A stretch of 64,000 nucleotides of DNA from Variovorax sp. 679 (GTDB lineage: Bacteria; Pseudomonadota; Gammaproteobacteria; Burkholderiales; Burkholderiaceae_C): NCBI RefSeq assembly GCF_003952185.1, contig NZ_RXFS01000002.1, positions 248,001-312,000 on the forward strand. Direction: 5' to 3'. Under the pieces are notes generated by a model. That model was given only the letters and a program-made list of their open reading frames with translations. It was not told the DNA's origin and did no database searches. Made by a program: the position numbers and the translations under genes. Positions 20,587 through 31,316 of this stretch are shown one piece after another. Within the stretch, counting starts at the first letter, position 1; the number at the start of each line of letters is the position of its first letter.

Positions 20587-20955
20587 TCAGCGGGATTCGC
20601 CCTTGTACTTGAGCGTCAGGTAGGCCGGGCCGAACAGGGGAATCTCGCGCTCGTACGAGTACGACACGACCACCTTGTCGCCGACCTTCTTGATCTCGAG
20701 GTCCTTGCCGCTGACCGACTTGAAGTCGTCGATGGCCTGGGCGCGATCGAAGATGGCGCGCACCTCGGGCACGGTCGTGCCTTCCTTGGCCTTGTTGACG
20801 GCCTTGTCGATGGCCTGCCACTCGATCAGCGTCGGAATGACCTGCGCGATGACCACGCCCAGGCATCCGAGCACGGCGGCGACGAACACCAAGCCGATGA
20901 ACGAAATGCCACGTTGCTGCGCAGCCCTGCTGCGAACGGACCGATGTGTTCTCAT
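20587..20955 (-). CDS. DUF4845 single-pass membrane protein
   Basis: 122 residues. A basic N terminus is followed by a prepilin-like hydrophobic stretch ([21 protein letters not shown], about 15-35) and a small alpha/beta periplasmic domain ([15 protein letters not shown]...[15 protein letters not shown]). This is the DUF4845 family usually found between lepB and rnc in Betaproteobacteria. No biochemical role is established. The position in the operon suggests co-expression with signal peptidase. Confidence 0.85.
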   Translation of the reverse strand: MRTHRSVRSRAAQQRGISFIGLVFVAAVLGCLGVVIAQVIPTLIEWQAIDKAVNKAKEGTTVPEVRAIFDRAQAIDDFKSVSGKDLEIKKVGDKVVVSYSYEREIPLFGPAYLTLKYKGESR

Positions 20956-20993
20956 GCCCTCATACCCCTCGAACTATGCTTGCAGATGAATGC

Positions 20994-21965
20994 TTATTGA
21001 AACGGACCGATGCGTCCCAGGTCGCCGAAGTTCATCCAGACGAAGAATGCCCTGCCCACGATGTTCTTGTCCGGCACGAAGCCCCAGAAACGCGAGTCCG
21101 CCGAATTATCGCGGTTGTCGCCCATCATGAAATAGCTCCCCGCGGGCACCTTGCAGACCACGCCTTCAGCCGAGTAGCGGCAGTTCTCGATGCCCGGGAA
21201 GTTGAAGCCGCCGGCACCGGGAATGAACGACGGCGAGGTTTCGTCGTTGAGGATCTTGTGCTCCTTGTCGCCCAGTTTCTCGTCGAACTGCTTGAGCAGG
21301 CGCATCGACTCGCCGTCGAGGTAGTCGGCGGCCGGCGTCTTGGAAACCGGCTGGCCGTTGATCGTGAGCTTCTTGTTCAGGTAGGCGATCTCGTCGCCGG
21401 GAATGCCGACCACGCGCTTGATGTAGTCCATGCTCGGCTTTGGCGGGTAGCGGAACACCACCACGTCGCCGCGCGCCAGCGGGGTGCCGGCAGTGATCTT
21501 GGTGTTGATGACCGGCAGGCGCAGGCCGTAGGTGAACTTGTTGACCAGGATCAGGTCGCCGGTCAGCAGCGTCGGCATCATCGAGCCGGAAGGGATCTTG
21601 AAAGGCTCGTAGAGGAACGAGCGCAGCAGGAACACCACCAGGATCACCGGAAACAGGCCTGCGGTCCAGTCGAGCCACCAAGGCTGCATCAGCAGGCGCT
21701 CGCTCGCCTTGGCATCGGCGGTGTCGACCTGCTTGATGCCCTGCCCGGCCAGGCGCGCATTGCGGTCGGCCAGCGAGGCCTCCAGCTTTGCGGCGGCCTG
21801 CTCGCGCCGGGGCAGGAAGTAGAAGCGCTCGGCCAGCCAGTACAGGCCCGTGATCACGGTGGCCAGGAACAGCAGCAAGGCGAAGTTGCCTTCGATCGCG
21901 TTGAAGTACCAGGCACCGACATAGGCGGCTAAGGCCGCGAGGACCAGGGAGGTGATGAATGCCAT
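20994..21965 (-). CDS. lepB: Signal peptidase I
   Basis: Removes signal peptides of exported proteins on the outer face of the inner membrane. The 323-residue protein has two or more N-terminal membrane segments (residues 1-20, 28-46 and ~100-115). The catalytic Ser is in IPSGSMMPT (about S128), the general-base Lys in YIKRVVGIPGD (about K183), and the box E motif is MGDNRDNSADSRFWGFVP. lepA is 7 bp upstream in the same operon. Confidence 0.97.
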   Translation of the reverse strand: MAFITSLVLAALAAYVGAWYFNAIEGNFALLLFLATVITGLYWLAERFYFLPRREQAAAKLEASLADRNARLAGQGIKQVDTADAKASERLLMQPWWLDWTAGLFPVILVVFLLRSFLYEPFKIPSGSMMPTLLTGDLILVNKFTYGLRLPVINTKITAGTPLARGDVVVFRYPPKPSMDYIKRVVGIPGDEIAYLNKKLTINGQPVSKTPAADYLDGESMRLLKQFDEKLGDKEHKILNDETSPSFIPGAGGFNFPGIENCRYSAEGVVCKVPAGSYFMMGDNRDNSADSRFWGFVPDKNIVGRAFFVWMNFGDLGRIGPFQ

Positions 21966-21972
21966 TTTGTGA

Positions 21973-23784
<1,812 letters not shown>

Positions 23785-23837
23785 CAACGGGAACGCTTAA
23801 GTACTTGAATTGGCTCGTACGCAGAGTGCGACAGGCA

Positions 23838-23871
23838 AGAAAAAAGGGCGCGTCTTCTGGAGACGCGCCCT
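23838..23871 (-). terminator. Intrinsic terminator upstream of lepA
   Basis: A perfect 11-bp stem AGGGCGCGTCT / AGACGCGCCCT (23845-23855 and 23861-23871) with a 5-nt loop. On the minus strand it is followed by a T-rich run. It stands in front of lepA rather than after a gene, so it either ends a separate short transcript or attenuates lepA. Confidence 0.8.
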
Positions 23872-24128
23872 GAACCAACAAGCAATGGCAACTGCAGTAG
23901 TTGGAGCTTCATTGTAGGCAAAAAGGGAAGCGCGTACATCCGGGAACAGGGTCCAAAGGGGTCGTTGCAGGTCCACAACATCAAAGATATGAACAGGTTA
24001 TCAACAGGATCGGTGGAGCAGTTACTGAACAACTTGTGGGCGATCTGTGGAGCACCGGTGGACTGCCATCTGACATCTCGCATGGTGAAGGTCGGGGCAT
24101 TCCTTATGCGCCGACCGGCCGCCGAGGG
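23838..24128 (-). ncRNA. Candidate small RNA or attenuated leader between mucD and lepA
   Basis: The 520-bp gap 23785-24305 has no convincing gene. A TAGAAT box at 24140-24135 on the minus strand could start a transcript near 24128 that ends at the 23845-23871 terminator, about 290 nt. The interval contains two copies of TGCTCCAC (minus strand) 34 nt apart, offering unpaired CUCC that could meet Shine-Dalgarno sequences. No good -35 box is seen. It could instead be an attenuated lepA leader. This is inference from sequence signals only. Confidence 0.35.
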
Positions 24129-24250
24129 TGCTCTATTCTACCGAAATCCGTCCTTAGCCTCTTTATAAGTTAGTGATCGCAAACAAAATTCGGCATTTTC
24201 GGGCCCACTGATTTTTTTGGAGGCCGACGCCAGAACGTCGTAAACACCTC

Positions 24251-24287
24251 AAAAAAACGGCCCCAAACCCGACTGCCGGGTGGGGCC
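24251..24287 (-). terminator. Intrinsic terminator of the rpoE-mucD operon
   Basis: On the minus strand, GGCCCCA / TGGGGCC arms enclose a 15-nt loop and are followed by TTTTTTT (complement of the A-run at 24251-24257). It lies 19 bp past the mucD stop. Confidence 0.85.
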
Positions 24288-24305
24288 ACTTGACGCCGAG
24301 CCGGA

Positions 24306-25787
24306 TCAGCGTGCGGGACGAATCAGCGCGTACTGCGCCCAGTCGCCACGGCGGAACAGCACGCTGAGCGGCTTGCTCTTGTCGGACTTGGCGACGGCGG
24401 ACTCGAATTCGCGGGCATTCGACACTTCGGTATTGCCCACCGCCATGATGATGTCGCCCTCGCGCAGGCCTGCGCGGGCAGCGGCGTCGCCGGAGGCATC
24501 GACCTTCACGCCACCCTTCACCTTCAGCTCCTTCTTCTGCGCATCGGTGAGATCGCTCACGGCCAGCCCCAGTGACTTGGCGGCGGCGGATGCTGGCGGC
24601 TTTTGCGCCGGTTCGTCGCGGTCGCTCGCGCGCTTGCTGGGCTTGTCGGGCTCGATCTCGGCGATGGTCACGCTGAGATCGCGAGAAGCGCCGCGGCGGA
24701 ACACCGTGAGCGTGCTCTTGGTGCCCGGCTTGGTGTTGCCCACCAGACGAGGCAGGTCGCTCGGCTTCTCGATGGGCTTGCCGTCGAACTTGGTGATGAC
24801 GTCGCCCGGTTCGACGCCGGCCTTTTCTCCCGGCGATCCGGCCTCGACGCCGCGCACCAGCGCGCCCTGCGCCTTGCCCAGGCCGATGGCCTCGGCCACG
24901 TCCTTGGTGACCTGGTCGATCTGCACGCCGATGCGGCCACGCGAGACGCGGCCCGAGGTGCGCAGTTGATCGCTCACACGAATCGCCTCGTCGATCGGGA
25001 TCGAGAACGAGATGCCCATGAAGCCGCCCGAACGCGAGTAGATCTGGCTGTTGATGCCGACCACCTCGCCGCGCATGTTGATCAGCGGCCCGCCCGAATT
25101 GCCGGGATTGATGGCCACGTCGGTCTGGATGAACGGCAGGTATTCGCCGGTATCGCGCTGCTTGGCGCTCACGATGCCCGCGGTGACTGTGTTCTCGAGG
25201 CCGAAGGGCGAGCCGATGGCCATCACCCATTCGCCGACACGCAGCTTGGAAATGTCGCCGACCTTCACAGCAGGCAGGCCGGTGGCCTCGATCTTCACGA
25301 CTGCGACGTCGGTGCGCTTGTCGGCGCCGACGATCTTGGCCTTGAACTCGCGCTTGTCGGGCAGCGTGACCAGTACCTCGGAAGCATCTTCGACCACGTG
25401 CGCATTGGTCATCACGTAGCCGTCGGGCGTGAGGATGAAGCCGGAGCCGACGCCGCGCGGACGCTCTTCTTCCTGCGGCTGCTGCGGACGGTTCTGGCGC
25501 GGCCCCTGACGCGGCTGGCCCGGCAGCGGCTGACCGAAGAAGCGGCGGAAGAACTCCTGCATTTCCTCGTCCATCTCGCCGTTGCCGCCGCGCTGCACGA
25601 CTTTCTCTACCGTGCGGATGTTGACCACGGAAGGGCCGACCTGATCGACCAGATCGGTGAAGTCTGGCAGCGTGCGCGTCTGCGCGTGGACCGGCTCGAC
25701 CGGCAGGAAGGTGGCGCCGGCAGTCAGTGCGAGCGCGCAAGCCAGCAGGCCGGAACGAAACTTGTGTCCCTCGACTTTGAAGTTCAT
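24306..25787 (-). CDS. mucD: Periplasmic serine protease DegP/MucD
   Basis: HtrA-family protease/chaperone for misfolded envelope proteins. 493 residues. The signal peptide is cleaved after ...VEPVHA (~35). A Q-rich loop follows, then the trypsin-like domain with the catalytic triad H130 (TNAHVV), D160 (KRTDVAVV) and S231 (NPGNSGGPL). Two PDZ domains follow (from ~290 and ~410), separated by an acidic/Ala-rich linker. It is the last gene of the rpoE-rseA-rseB-mucD operon, so it is probably both target and brake of the sigma-E response. Confidence 0.96.
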   Translation of the reverse strand: MNFKVEGHKFRSGLLACALALTAGATFLPVEPVHAQTRTLPDFTDLVDQVGPSVVNIRTVEKVVQRGGNGEMDEEMQEFFRRFFGQPLPGQPRQGPRQNRPQQPQEEERPRGVGSGFILTPDGYVMTNAHVVEDASEVLVTLPDKREFKAKIVGADKRTDVAVVKIEATGLPAVKVGDISKLRVGEWVMAIGSPFGLENTVTAGIVSAKQRDTGEYLPFIQTDVAINPGNSGGPLINMRGEVVGINSQIYSRSGGFMGISFSIPIDEAIRVSDQLRTSGRVSRGRIGVQIDQVTKDVAEAIGLGKAQGALVRGVEAGSPGEKAGVEPGDVITKFDGKPIEKPSDLPRLVGNTKPGTKSTLTVFRRGASRDLSVTIAEIEPDKPSKRASDRDEPAQKPPASAAAKSLGLAVSDLTDAQKKELKVKGGVKVDASGDAAARAGLREGDIIMAVGNTEVSNAREFESAVAKSDKSKPLSVLFRRGDWAQYALIRPAR

Positions 25788-25887
25788 CAGTTTTCTTTCA
25801 AAAGAACGGAGCGGCTGAAAACAGGTGCTATGAGTCTGCGCTGCGTGCTTGGTTCAGCGCAATTGGCGCTTGTGCGACCTCGAACTG

Positions 25888-26964
25888 TCAGCGCGTGCGC
25901 GCGAGGCTCTGCGCAAATGCATTGAGCGTCTGCTGCGGCACCTCGCCCACCGCAGTCAGCCACCAGTCGCTCGCCGGCTCGGGCAGGCGTCGGCGGATGG
26001 CGTTGGTCGCGCCGATGGTCAGCACGCCGTCGCGGGGCGCACGCGCCGCGTCATAGCGCTCGATGAAGAGCGACACCGAGGCCAGGCCGTCGGAGAAGGT
26101 CCACTGCACCGTGGCCGCATCCTGCTTCGACTTGCCGCCATCGTCGCCCGCCGTCGGACGACGGAAGAAGCTTCGGGGCTTGAATCCGGCCACGGGCGTG
26201 CGCAAGGTCCAGCCTTCGTCCTGCGCGTTGCTGCGCTCGAGCTCCAGCTTTTCGATGCGGTAGCCCGAGGTGTTGGACATCATCTGCGCGAGCGCCTGCG
26301 CCTTCACCGGCGCATCGAGCTGCAATTCGGAAAACGCCGACTGCTCGACCACGCGGGAATCGCTGTCGACGGTCTGCAGCTTCACCACGAGGCCGGAGCG
26401 GCGCTCGCTCCAGATCCGGTAGCCGAAGCGCAGCCCGTCGTGGGGCACCAGCTGCACCACGTCGGCATCGAAGCCTGCGACGCGATCCTTGCCGATCGCA
26501 CGCACATCGTAGAAATCGCCGATGGACGGATCGGGCTTGTCCGGCAGGTTAGGGAAGAGATCGAGGTTCTCGCGCTTCTCGACCTTCACCACCTTCGCCT
26601 CCGGCAGGAAGGTCATGACGTTGCGGTTGCGCCGGAAGGTCGAGCGCGGCGGCCCCGACAGGGCCTCGATGCGCTCGATCTGATGCTCGCCGTCGCGCAC
26701 GTGCCAGATGCGCGCGCTCGACAGGTCCCCGCCCGGTGCCGAGACCACGAAGGTGCCCACGTAGTTGCGCTGCCTGGCGCCGGTGTGCATGCGCTGCAGC
26801 CACTCGGTCACGCTCATGGCCGGCGGCTCGTCCGTCTGCGCCGTCGTCGCGCTCTTCGCATTCGCAGCACCCGAGCGGGTCTGCGCGGTGGCGGCCTGTG
26901 CCAGGCAAAAGGCAGCGAACACAAGCACGACGGCGCGTGCGGAGATCGGCATCGGAACGGTCAT
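25888..26964 (-). CDS. rseB: Sigma-E regulatory periplasmic protein RseB/MucB
   Basis: Binds the periplasmic part of RseA, protects it from the site-1 protease and senses mislocalised lipoproteins/LPS. 358 residues with a signal peptide (PISARAVVLVFAAFCLAQAATAQ). The large lipid-binding domain follows (NYVGTFVVSAPGGDLSSARIWHVRDG), then the small C-terminal domain (WTFSDGLASVSLFIERY). I chose the ATG at 26964, which lies 25 bp after the rseA stop and leads directly into the signal peptide. Confidence 0.92.
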   Translation of the reverse strand: MTVPMPISARAVVLVFAAFCLAQAATAQTRSGAANAKSATTAQTDEPPAMSVTEWLQRMHTGARQRNYVGTFVVSAPGGDLSSARIWHVRDGEHQIERIEALSGPPRSTFRRNRNVMTFLPEAKVVKVEKRENLDLFPNLPDKPDPSIGDFYDVRAIGKDRVAGFDADVVQLVPHDGLRFGYRIWSERRSGLVVKLQTVDSDSRVVEQSAFSELQLDAPVKAQALAQMMSNTSGYRIEKLELERSNAQDEGWTLRTPVAGFKPRSFFRRPTAGDDGGKSKQDAATVQWTFSDGLASVSLFIERYDAARAPRDGVLTIGATNAIRRRLPEPASDWWLTAVGEVPQQTLNAFAQSLARTR

Positions 26965-26989
26965 TGCGGGCAGCTGGAGGTGCGCGCGC

Positions 26990-27667
26990 TCAGCGCGTCG
27001 GCCCTTCGAAAGTGGCGTTGCGCAGGAAACCGGAAGGCATTTGCGAGGCGCCACCAGCCTGCTGGTGCGCCTCGAGGAGTTGGTCGAGGCGGGGATCGCG
27101 CAGCATGACCTGCGGATTGCCGCTACCCACGATCACGCGGGTCGGGGTCAGCGTATTGCTGACGGCCTGCGGGCCGTTGGCTGCGGCCGCTGCCAGCACC
27201 GAGTTGACGGCCGGCTGCTGTTGCTGCTGGACCGACGCCAGTTGCGCACCGCCTTGTTGCGGCACAGCCGTGCCGTTGCCAACCAAAGTCCAGCTGATGG
27301 CGGCAACAGCCATCAGCGATGCCGCACCTGCCACCAGCTTCCAGCGGAACACCGGCTCGTTGGCCGCTTCCGCCCTGCGCTGCACGGGCACCGCCACCGG
27401 CACGTCGACCGGCGTCGGCGCCGGGACAGCCATCACGGGCTCCGCAGCCAACCGCTGCTGGAAGCGCGCCAAAAACGCGGAGGTATCGCTGCACGGTGCA
27501 TGAGAACCGGAACGCAGCACGTCGCCCACCACATGGTAAGCCTGCCATGCCGTGCGCGATTCGCCTTCGGCGCAGGCCGCTTCGATCGCCTGCGCGAACG
27601 CCTCGCCCTGCAAATGACCATCCGCAAGTGCGGACACCTGTTCCCGAACCGTCATCGTCTGATTCAT
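26990..27667 (-). CDS. rseA: Anti-sigma-E factor RseA/MucA
   Basis: Inner-membrane anti-sigma factor. The N-terminal cytosolic domain starts REQVSALADGHLQGEAFAQAIEAA and contains AWQAYHVVGDVLRS, the typical RseA_N signature. One membrane segment (KLVAGAASLMAVAAISWTLVG, about 110-130) and a periplasmic Q/A-rich tail follow. 225 residues from the ATG at 27667, which is preceded by AGGTGA; a TTG at 27691 inside the rpoE stop is a weaker alternative. It is 17 bp after rpoE. Confidence 0.93.
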   Translation of the reverse strand: MNQTMTVREQVSALADGHLQGEAFAQAIEAACAEGESRTAWQAYHVVGDVLRSGSHAPCSDTSAFLARFQQRLAAEPVMAVPAPTPVDVPVAVPVQRRAEAANEPVFRWKLVAGAASLMAVAAISWTLVGNGTAVPQQGGAQLASVQQQQQPAVNSVLAAAAANGPQAVSNTLTPTRVIVGSGNPQVMLRDPRLDQLLEAHQQAGGASQMPSGFLRNATFEGPTR

Positions 27668-27684
27668 TTCATTCACCTGCTTAC

Positions 27685-28356
27685 TTACCAACGCTTGCCG
27701 GACTGGTTGTCCAGCAAGGGCTTGACCCTGGCCGAAATGGCCTCACGCGCCCGGAAAATACGCGAACGCACCGTGCCGATAGGGCAATCCATGACCTCGG
27801 CAATCTCTTCGTAACTCATGCCCTCGATTTCACGCAGCGTGACCGCCTGGCGCAGCTCGGCGGGGAGCGCTTCCATGGCTGCCTCGACGGCACCGGCAAT
27901 TTCGTTCGCCGCCAGGACCGATTCGGGGGTTTCGTCGGTGGTTGGTTCGTTTCCGGGACGGTAAGTTTCATCATCGTCCTCGGAAGAAGGCCTCAGGGCC
28001 GCCTCGGAGACAGTCGGATCGCGCTTCATGTCCACCAGCGCCTTCTTGGCGGTGTTGACGGCGATCCGGTAGAGCCAGGTGTAGAACTGCGCCTCGCCGC
28101 GGAACTGGTGGAGGGCTCGGTATGCGCGAATGAAGGTTTCCTGCGCGATGTCTTCGATGAGGTCGACATCACGCACCATCCGCCCGATCAGGCGCTCGAT
28201 GCGGCGCTGGTACTTGATGACCAGCAGCTCGAACGCCTTCTGGTCCCCGGCAACGGTGCGCTGGACCAGCTGAAAATCGACCTCACCCGGACGCGGCGCC
28301 ACGGCGGACGCGTCGGTCGGGCCGGAGTCCGGCGGCACGGGCGGGGAAGTGGTCAT
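27685..28356 (-). CDS. rpoE: RNA polymerase sigma factor RpoE (AlgU type)
   Basis: ECF sigma factor for the envelope-stress response. Region 2 (DQKAFELLVIKYQRRIERLIGRMVRD...ETFIRAYRAL...FYTWLYRIAVNTAKKAL) and region 4 (ALPAELRQAVTLREIEGMSYEEIAEVMDCPIGTVRSR) are complete. At 223 residues it has a Pro-rich N-terminal extension and an acidic inter-domain linker longer than in E. coli. The operon order rpoE-rseA-rseB-mucD is canonical; the upstream gene is 10 bp away. Confidence 0.96.
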   Translation of the reverse strand: MTTSPPVPPDSGPTDASAVAPRPGEVDFQLVQRTVAGDQKAFELLVIKYQRRIERLIGRMVRDVDLIEDIAQETFIRAYRALHQFRGEAQFYTWLYRIAVNTAKKALVDMKRDPTVSEAALRPSSEDDDETYRPGNEPTTDETPESVLAANEIAGAVEAAMEALPAELRQAVTLREIEGMSYEEIAEVMDCPIGTVRSRIFRAREAISARVKPLLDNQSGKRW

Positions 28357-28366
28357 CTACGGAGGT

Positions 28367-28849
28367 TCAGGGCGCGTCGGCCGGGGCCGTCGCACGCCAG
28401 GGGTCGCCCGCGGGCGCCGCGGACGGGGGGCGCGAATATACCGCACGGCGCAGGTCGCGCCAGCGCTCCGGCATGGCCCGCTGTTCGATCCAGATCCAGC
28501 GCCGGGCGCGCCCTGGCTCACTGAGCCGCACCAGCATCAGCGACTGGAAATCGAGCGCCACGAATGCCTGGGCTGCATGCACCGCACGGTTGGCGTGGCC
28601 ACCCGTCAACGACCAGTAGAGGCCGTCGAAATGCAGGACGCCCGCCCCCTCCTGCCGCAAGCCGAAGCCCGCAGCCACGCCTGCGAACGCAACGCTGAAA
28701 ACAAGTAGCAACTGGCGCCATCCGACGCTATCGAAGAGATAGCAGGACGCGCCAGCACAGATGGCCCCAAGGGCCCACAGGACAACAAGAATCCGCGTTG
28801 CGCCACGCGAGCGCCCCACCGGATAGGTCACCGACGGCGCGCTATGCAT
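28367..28849 (-). CDS. Small two-helix membrane protein, YgfX-like (hypothetical)
   Basis: 160 residues with two transmembrane helices (ILVVLWALGAICAGASCYLF near 20-39 and WRQLLLVFSVAFAGVAAGFGL near 44-64). A soluble domain follows, ending in PERWRDLRRAVYSRP. The two-helix/Trp-rich layout and the W-x-LRR-x-YS ending recall the YgfX/CptA inner-membrane family, but similarity is only by eye. It lies between fabF (13 bp) and rpoE (10 bp) on the same strand. A 17-bp palindrome shared with two intergenic sites codes for the loop between the helices. Confidence 0.6.
   Translation of the reverse strand: MHSAPSVTYPVGRSRGATRILVVLWALGAICAGASCYLFDSVGWRQLLLVFSVAFAGVAAGFGLRQEGAGVLHFDGLYWSLTGGHANRAVHAAQAFVALDFQSLMLVRLSEPGRARRWIWIEQRAMPERWRDLRRAVYSRPPSAAPAGDPWRATAPADAP
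28727..28743. repeat. Short palindrome, copy 2 (GCTAYCTYTTCRATAGC family)
   Basis: GCTATC-GAAGA-GATAGC, inside the coding region of the two-helix membrane protein, where it encodes the turn Y-L-F-D-S between the membrane helices. The arms are identical to those of the intergenic copy at 41457-41473, and the loop differs by one base. Confidence 0.5.
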
Positions 28850-28862
28850 GGCAGAGCAATGC

Positions 28863-30107
28863 TCAAGCGCGCTTGAACACCAGCGTACCGTTGGTGCCGC
28901 CGAAGCCGAAGTTGTTCTTGACCGCGACGTCGATCTTCAGATCACGCGCCTCGTTGGCGCAGTAGTCGAGATCGCACTCCGGATCCTGGTTGAAGATGTT
29001 GATGGTCGGCGGGCTCTTCTGCTCGTGCAGCGCCATCACGGTGAACACCGACTCGATGCCGCCCGCGCCGCCCAGCAGGTGGCCGGTCATCGACTTGGTC
29101 GAATTGACGACGAGCTTCTTCGCGTGATCGCCGAACGCCAGCTTGACCGCATTGGTCTCGTTGACGTCGCCGATCTGCGTGGAAGTGCCGTGCGCGTTCA
29201 GGTACTGCACCTGGTCGGCGTTGACGCCTGCGTTCGACAGCGCCATGGCCATCGAACGGCGCGGGCCGTCGACGTCAGGCGCGGTCATGTGATATGCATC
29301 GCCCGTCAGGCCGAAGCCTGCGACTTCCGCATAGATCTTGGCGCCGCGCGCCTTGGCGCGCTCGTACTCCTCGAGCACCAGCACGCCGGCGCCCTCGCCC
29401 AGCACGAAGCCGTCGCGGTCCTTGTCCCACGGGCGCGAGGCCGTTGCGGGATCGTCGTTGCGGGTGCTCAACGCGCGGGGCGCGGTGAAGCCGCCGATGC
29501 CGAGGGGGGAAATGGTCGACTCGGCGCCGCCGGCGATCATCACGTCGGCGTCGCCGTATTCGATCATGCGCGCCGAGGTGCCGATGGCATGCAGGCCGGT
29601 GGTGCAGGCGGTCACGACCGCGATGTTCGGGCCCTTGAAGCCGTACTTGATCGAGACATGGCCCGAGATCATGTTGATGATCGACGCCGGCACGAAGAAC
29701 GGCGACACGCGGCGCGGGCCGCGGTTCATCAGTTCACCGTGCGTTTCCTCGATCATCGGCAGGCCGCCGATGCCGGAGCCGATGTTGCATCCGATGCGCA
29801 CGGCCTCTTCATAGGACAGCGCTTCGCCGGTCGGCAGTCCGCTGTCCTGCACCGCCTGGATGGCGGCGGCGAGCCCCAGATGAATGAAGCGGTCCATGTG
29901 ACGCGCTTCTTTCTCCGAGATGTATTGGGTGATGTCGAAACCCTTGACCTCACCTGCGAACTTGCAGGCGAAGGCGCTTGCATCGAACGCGGTGATGTTC
30001 GCAATGCCCGACTTCCCGGCCAACAGGTTGGCCCAGGACTCGGTTACGGAGTTTCCGACAGGAGCGATGCAACCGAGTCCGGTAACGACGACGCGGCGTT
30101 TGGTCAT
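28863..30107 (-). CDS. fabF: 3-oxoacyl-ACP synthase II
   Basis: Elongating condensing enzyme of type II fatty-acid synthesis. 414 residues with the Cys-His-His triad: C168 in VVTACTTG, H306 in NAHGTST and H343 in SMTGHLLGGAGG. It is the last gene of the plsX-fabH-fabD-fabG-acpP-fabF order. A 99-bp gap separates it from acpP; I saw no clear terminator there. Confidence 0.97.
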   Translation of the reverse strand: MTKRRVVVTGLGCIAPVGNSVTESWANLLAGKSGIANITAFDASAFACKFAGEVKGFDITQYISEKEARHMDRFIHLGLAAAIQAVQDSGLPTGEALSYEEAVRIGCNIGSGIGGLPMIEETHGELMNRGPRRVSPFFVPASIINMISGHVSIKYGFKGPNIAVVTACTTGLHAIGTSARMIEYGDADVMIAGGAESTISPLGIGGFTAPRALSTRNDDPATASRPWDKDRDGFVLGEGAGVLVLEEYERAKARGAKIYAEVAGFGLTGDAYHMTAPDVDGPRRSMAMALSNAGVNADQVQYLNAHGTSTQIGDVNETNAVKLAFGDHAKKLVVNSTKSMTGHLLGGAGGIESVFTVMALHEQKSPPTINIFNQDPECDLDYCANEARDLKIDVAVKNNFGFGGTNGTLVFKRA

Positions 30108-30206
30108 GCCGGCAAACCTTTCTGGAAGCGCTGAACAGTTGCCTGTCGGCGCGTGCGGTTCAAGGAAAAGCCGCCGGCCGCAGTTGCAATGTTGTCAGCT
30201 GGCCTA

Positions 30207-30545
<339 letters not shown>

Positions 30546-31289
30546 CTACATGTGCATGCCGCCGTTGACGTGCAGCTCCTGCCCCGTGACGTAGGACGCC
30601 TGGGGCGATGCGAGGTATGCCACCGCGTGCGCGATGTCGGCCGGCTTGCCCAGGTGGCCCAGGGGGATCTGCTGCAGCAGCGCCTGTTGCTGGGCTTCGG
30701 GAAGGCTGGCCGTCATGTCGGTCTCGATGAAACCGGGTGCAACGCAGTTGACGGTGATGTTGCGACTGCCCAGTTCGCGGGCCAGCGCACGGGTCATGCC
30801 CGCGACGCCAGCCTTGGCGGCCGCGTAGTTGGCCTGGCCGGCATTGCCGGAGGCGCCGACCACGCTGGTGATGCTGATGATGCGGCCGTAGCGCTGCTTC
30901 ATCATCGGGCGGATCACGGCGCGCGAGAGCGAGAAGACGGCCTTGAGATTGGTGTCGAGCACCGCATCCCAGTCGCTGTCCTTCATGCGCATGGCGAGCG
31001 TGTCGCGCGTGATGCCGGCGTTGTTCACGAGCACGTGGATAGCGCCGTAGGCCTGCACGATCTCGTCGATCAGGGCCTCGACGGCGGCACCGTCATTGAC
31101 GTCGAGCGCACGGCCGCGGCCGTCGTATGCACTCAGGGCGGCAGTGATCTTGGCCGCGCCGTCATCGGTGGTGCCGGTGCCCACGACCTTGAGGCCGCGC
31201 TGGGCCAGCTCCAGCGCGATCGCCGCGCCGATGCCGCGCGTCGCGCCGGTGACCAGGGCAACCTGCCCTTCGAATTTGGGAATGCTCAT
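30546..31289 (-). CDS. fabG: 3-oxoacyl-ACP reductase
   Basis: NADPH-dependent SDR enzyme that reduces the beta-keto group. 247 residues with the nucleotide motif VTGATRGIG, NNAG (LVNNAGITRD), the catalytic Ser in SITSVVG and YAAAKAG for the Tyr-Lys pair. It ends in YVTGQELHVNGGMHM, the usual FabG terminus. It lies 27 bp after fabD. Confidence 0.97.
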   Translation of the reverse strand: MSIPKFEGQVALVTGATRGIGAAIALELAQRGLKVVGTGTTDDGAAKITAALSAYDGRGRALDVNDGAAVEALIDEIVQAYGAIHVLVNNAGITRDTLAMRMKDSDWDAVLDTNLKAVFSLSRAVIRPMMKQRYGRIISITSVVGASGNAGQANYAAAKAGVAGMTRALARELGSRNITVNCVAPGFIETDMTASLPEAQQQALLQQIPLGHLGKPADIAHAVAYLASPQASYVTGQELHVNGGMHM

Positions 31290-31316
31290 AAGAAAAGTAT
31301 GGGAGCCTTGCGCCGG

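Noticed and set aside
23998..24054. DnaA-box-like sequence (TTATCAACA) with nearby TGTGGAG elements, as a possible origin
   Set aside because: Only one near-match with a mismatch, no box cluster, no AT-rich unwinding region, and no dnaA, dnaN or parAB nearby.
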